Below, piece by piece: positions 4,419-5,179 of a DNA stretch of 5,179 nucleotides (within the stretch, counting starts at the first letter, position 1; each line of letters begins with the position of its first letter). The translations under genes and the position numbers were made by a program. Under the pieces are notes generated by a model. That model worked only from the letters and a program-made list of their open reading frames with translations, was not told where the DNA came from and made no database searches. The DNA lies in the NCBI GenBank assembly GCA_030618965.1, contig JAUXCJ010000139.1:1-5179 (forward strand). Reading direction: 5' to 3'. This DNA comes from Thiomargarita sp. GTDB taxonomy: Bacteria; Pseudomonadota; Gammaproteobacteria; Beggiatoales; Beggiatoaceae.

Positions 4419-5179
4419 ATGAGAAATCCCATTCATGGCGCAGGTTTGGGTCTCCGGCGAGGCGAATTGATGGACTCGTTGGAGGAACAAACATCTGCAC
4501 CAGTCGCTTTTATGGAAGTTGCACCGGAAAATTGGATTGGTTTAGGTGGTCGTCTAGGGAAACGTTTTCGCAGCTTTACCGAGCGTTATCCCTTTATCTG
4601 TCATGGCCTATCCCTAAATATTGGCGGCCCTGCACCACTTGATGAAACCTTTCTGCAACGCCTCAAACAGTTTTTAGCTACCCATCAAATACGCTGCTAT
4701 AGCGAACACCTCAGTTACTGTGCCGATGACGGCCATCTCTACGACTTAATGCCTATTCCTTTCACAGAAGAAGCCATATATCATGTTGCGGAACGCATCC
4801 GCCGTACTCAAGATATTCTGGAACAACGCATTGCCATTGAAAATGTCTCCTATTACGCTACGCCTGGCAAACAAATGGAAGAAATTGATTTTATTAAGGC
4901 AGTTTTAGAAGAGGCAGACTGTGATTTCTTGTTAGATGTGAACAATATCTATGTCAATAGCATCAATCATCGTTATAATGCAGAAGCCTTTCTCAAGGCA
5001 CTACCTGGCGAACGTATTGCTTATAGTCATATTGCAGGCCATTATAATGAAGCCCAAGACTTGATTGTCGATACTCACGGTGCTGATGTGATTGATCCGG
5101 TTTGGCGACTATTAGATATTGCTTATGACAGCTTTGGCGTGTTTCCAACCTTGCTAGAGCGTGATTTCAATATACCACC
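4419..5179 (+). CDS. bufB: DUF692 family multinuclear iron enzyme BufB/HvfB (3' partial)
   Basis: A TIM-barrel (xylose-isomerase-like) enzyme of the DUF692/MbnB family that oxidatively modifies cysteines of its RiPP precursor, here presumably the KCG core of the adjacent bufA product, in the cytoplasm before export. The frame opens with [15 protein letters not shown] and runs 253 codons without a stop to the window edge; full members are roughly 270-290 residues, so most of it is present. Family motifs with candidate iron ligands are FMEVAPENW (31-39), [10 protein letters not shown] (61-70, H62), YSEHLSY (94-100), IAIENVSYY (138-146, E141), [10 protein letters not shown] (171-180), YSHIAGH (202-208), DTHG (218-221) and LLERD (245-249). 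The order and spacing fit the family. It starts 33 bp after bufA with only a weak purine-rich site (AAAAGAAA), and no terminator separates them. The usual partner bufC/hvfC (DUF2063) would be expected just beyond the edge. Confidence 0.92.
   Translation, partial: MRNPIHGAGLGLRRGELMDSLEEQTSAPVAFMEVAPENWIGLGGRLGKRFRSFTERYPFICHGLSLNIGGPAPLDETFLQRLKQFLATHQIRCYSEHLSYCADDGHLYDLMPIPFTEEAIYHVAERIRRTQDILEQRIAIENVSYYATPGKQMEEIDFIKAVLEEADCDFLLDVNNIYVNSINHRYNAEAFLKALPGERIAYSHIAGHYNEAQDLIVDTHGADVIDPVWRLLDIAYDSFGVFPTLLERDFNIP

Overview
This is an A+T-rich bacterial window holding the remains of several accessory genes, a dense block of non-coding palindromic repeats, and an intact-looking bufferin-type RiPP operon running off the right edge. 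The combination suggests a large, repeat-rich gammaproteobacterium of the Thiotrichales/Beggiatoaceae kind: a eukaryote-like Ser/Thr kinase, an RloA/RloB pair, a XisI relative, 'AATCCTGAAAATCC...GATTCAGAC' repeats and a bufA/bufB pair. That placement is an inference from style, not a database match. The bufAB genes look visibly less A+T-rich than the rest.

Layout. 1-1101 is the catalytic core and C-terminal tail of a Hanks-type Ser/Thr kinase; its N-lobe is not in the window. 1102-1786 has no gene but carries a nested cluster of three long imperfect palindromes (A 1225-1359, B 1368-1454, C 1578-1664), wrapped in direct repeats that end in TTGTCTGAATC / GATTCAGACAA. 1787-3103 is a full-length RloA-like (AAA_15/AAA_21, ABC-type) ATPase whose Walker A serine is replaced by tyrosine. 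Three bases after it comes rloB, cut to 65 codons where the repeat family reappears (3333-3408). 3424-3547 is a small segment bounded by inverted repeats, directly abutting a XisI fragment (to 3703). 3704-3989 is a very A+T-rich spacer with another palindrome, a short hairpin, and a possible Fur box/promoter before the last operon.

The operon at 4005-5179 encodes a secreted, Cys-rich precursor peptide (BufA2/HvfA type, eight KCG motifs, six of them in a 30-bp tandem array) and, 33 bp later, its DUF692 (BufB/HvfB, MbnB-related) iron-dependent modifying enzyme, cut by the window end. In characterised relatives the DUF692 enzyme and a partner protein (BufC/HvfC) convert cysteines of the core into metal-binding heterocycles, and the exported product sequesters metal such as copper.

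Reading the window as a whole: the left two-thirds looks like a decaying accessory/defence island shaped by repeat insertion and recombination. The right end is a functional metal-homeostasis operon, and its possible Fur control is the most testable regulatory idea here.
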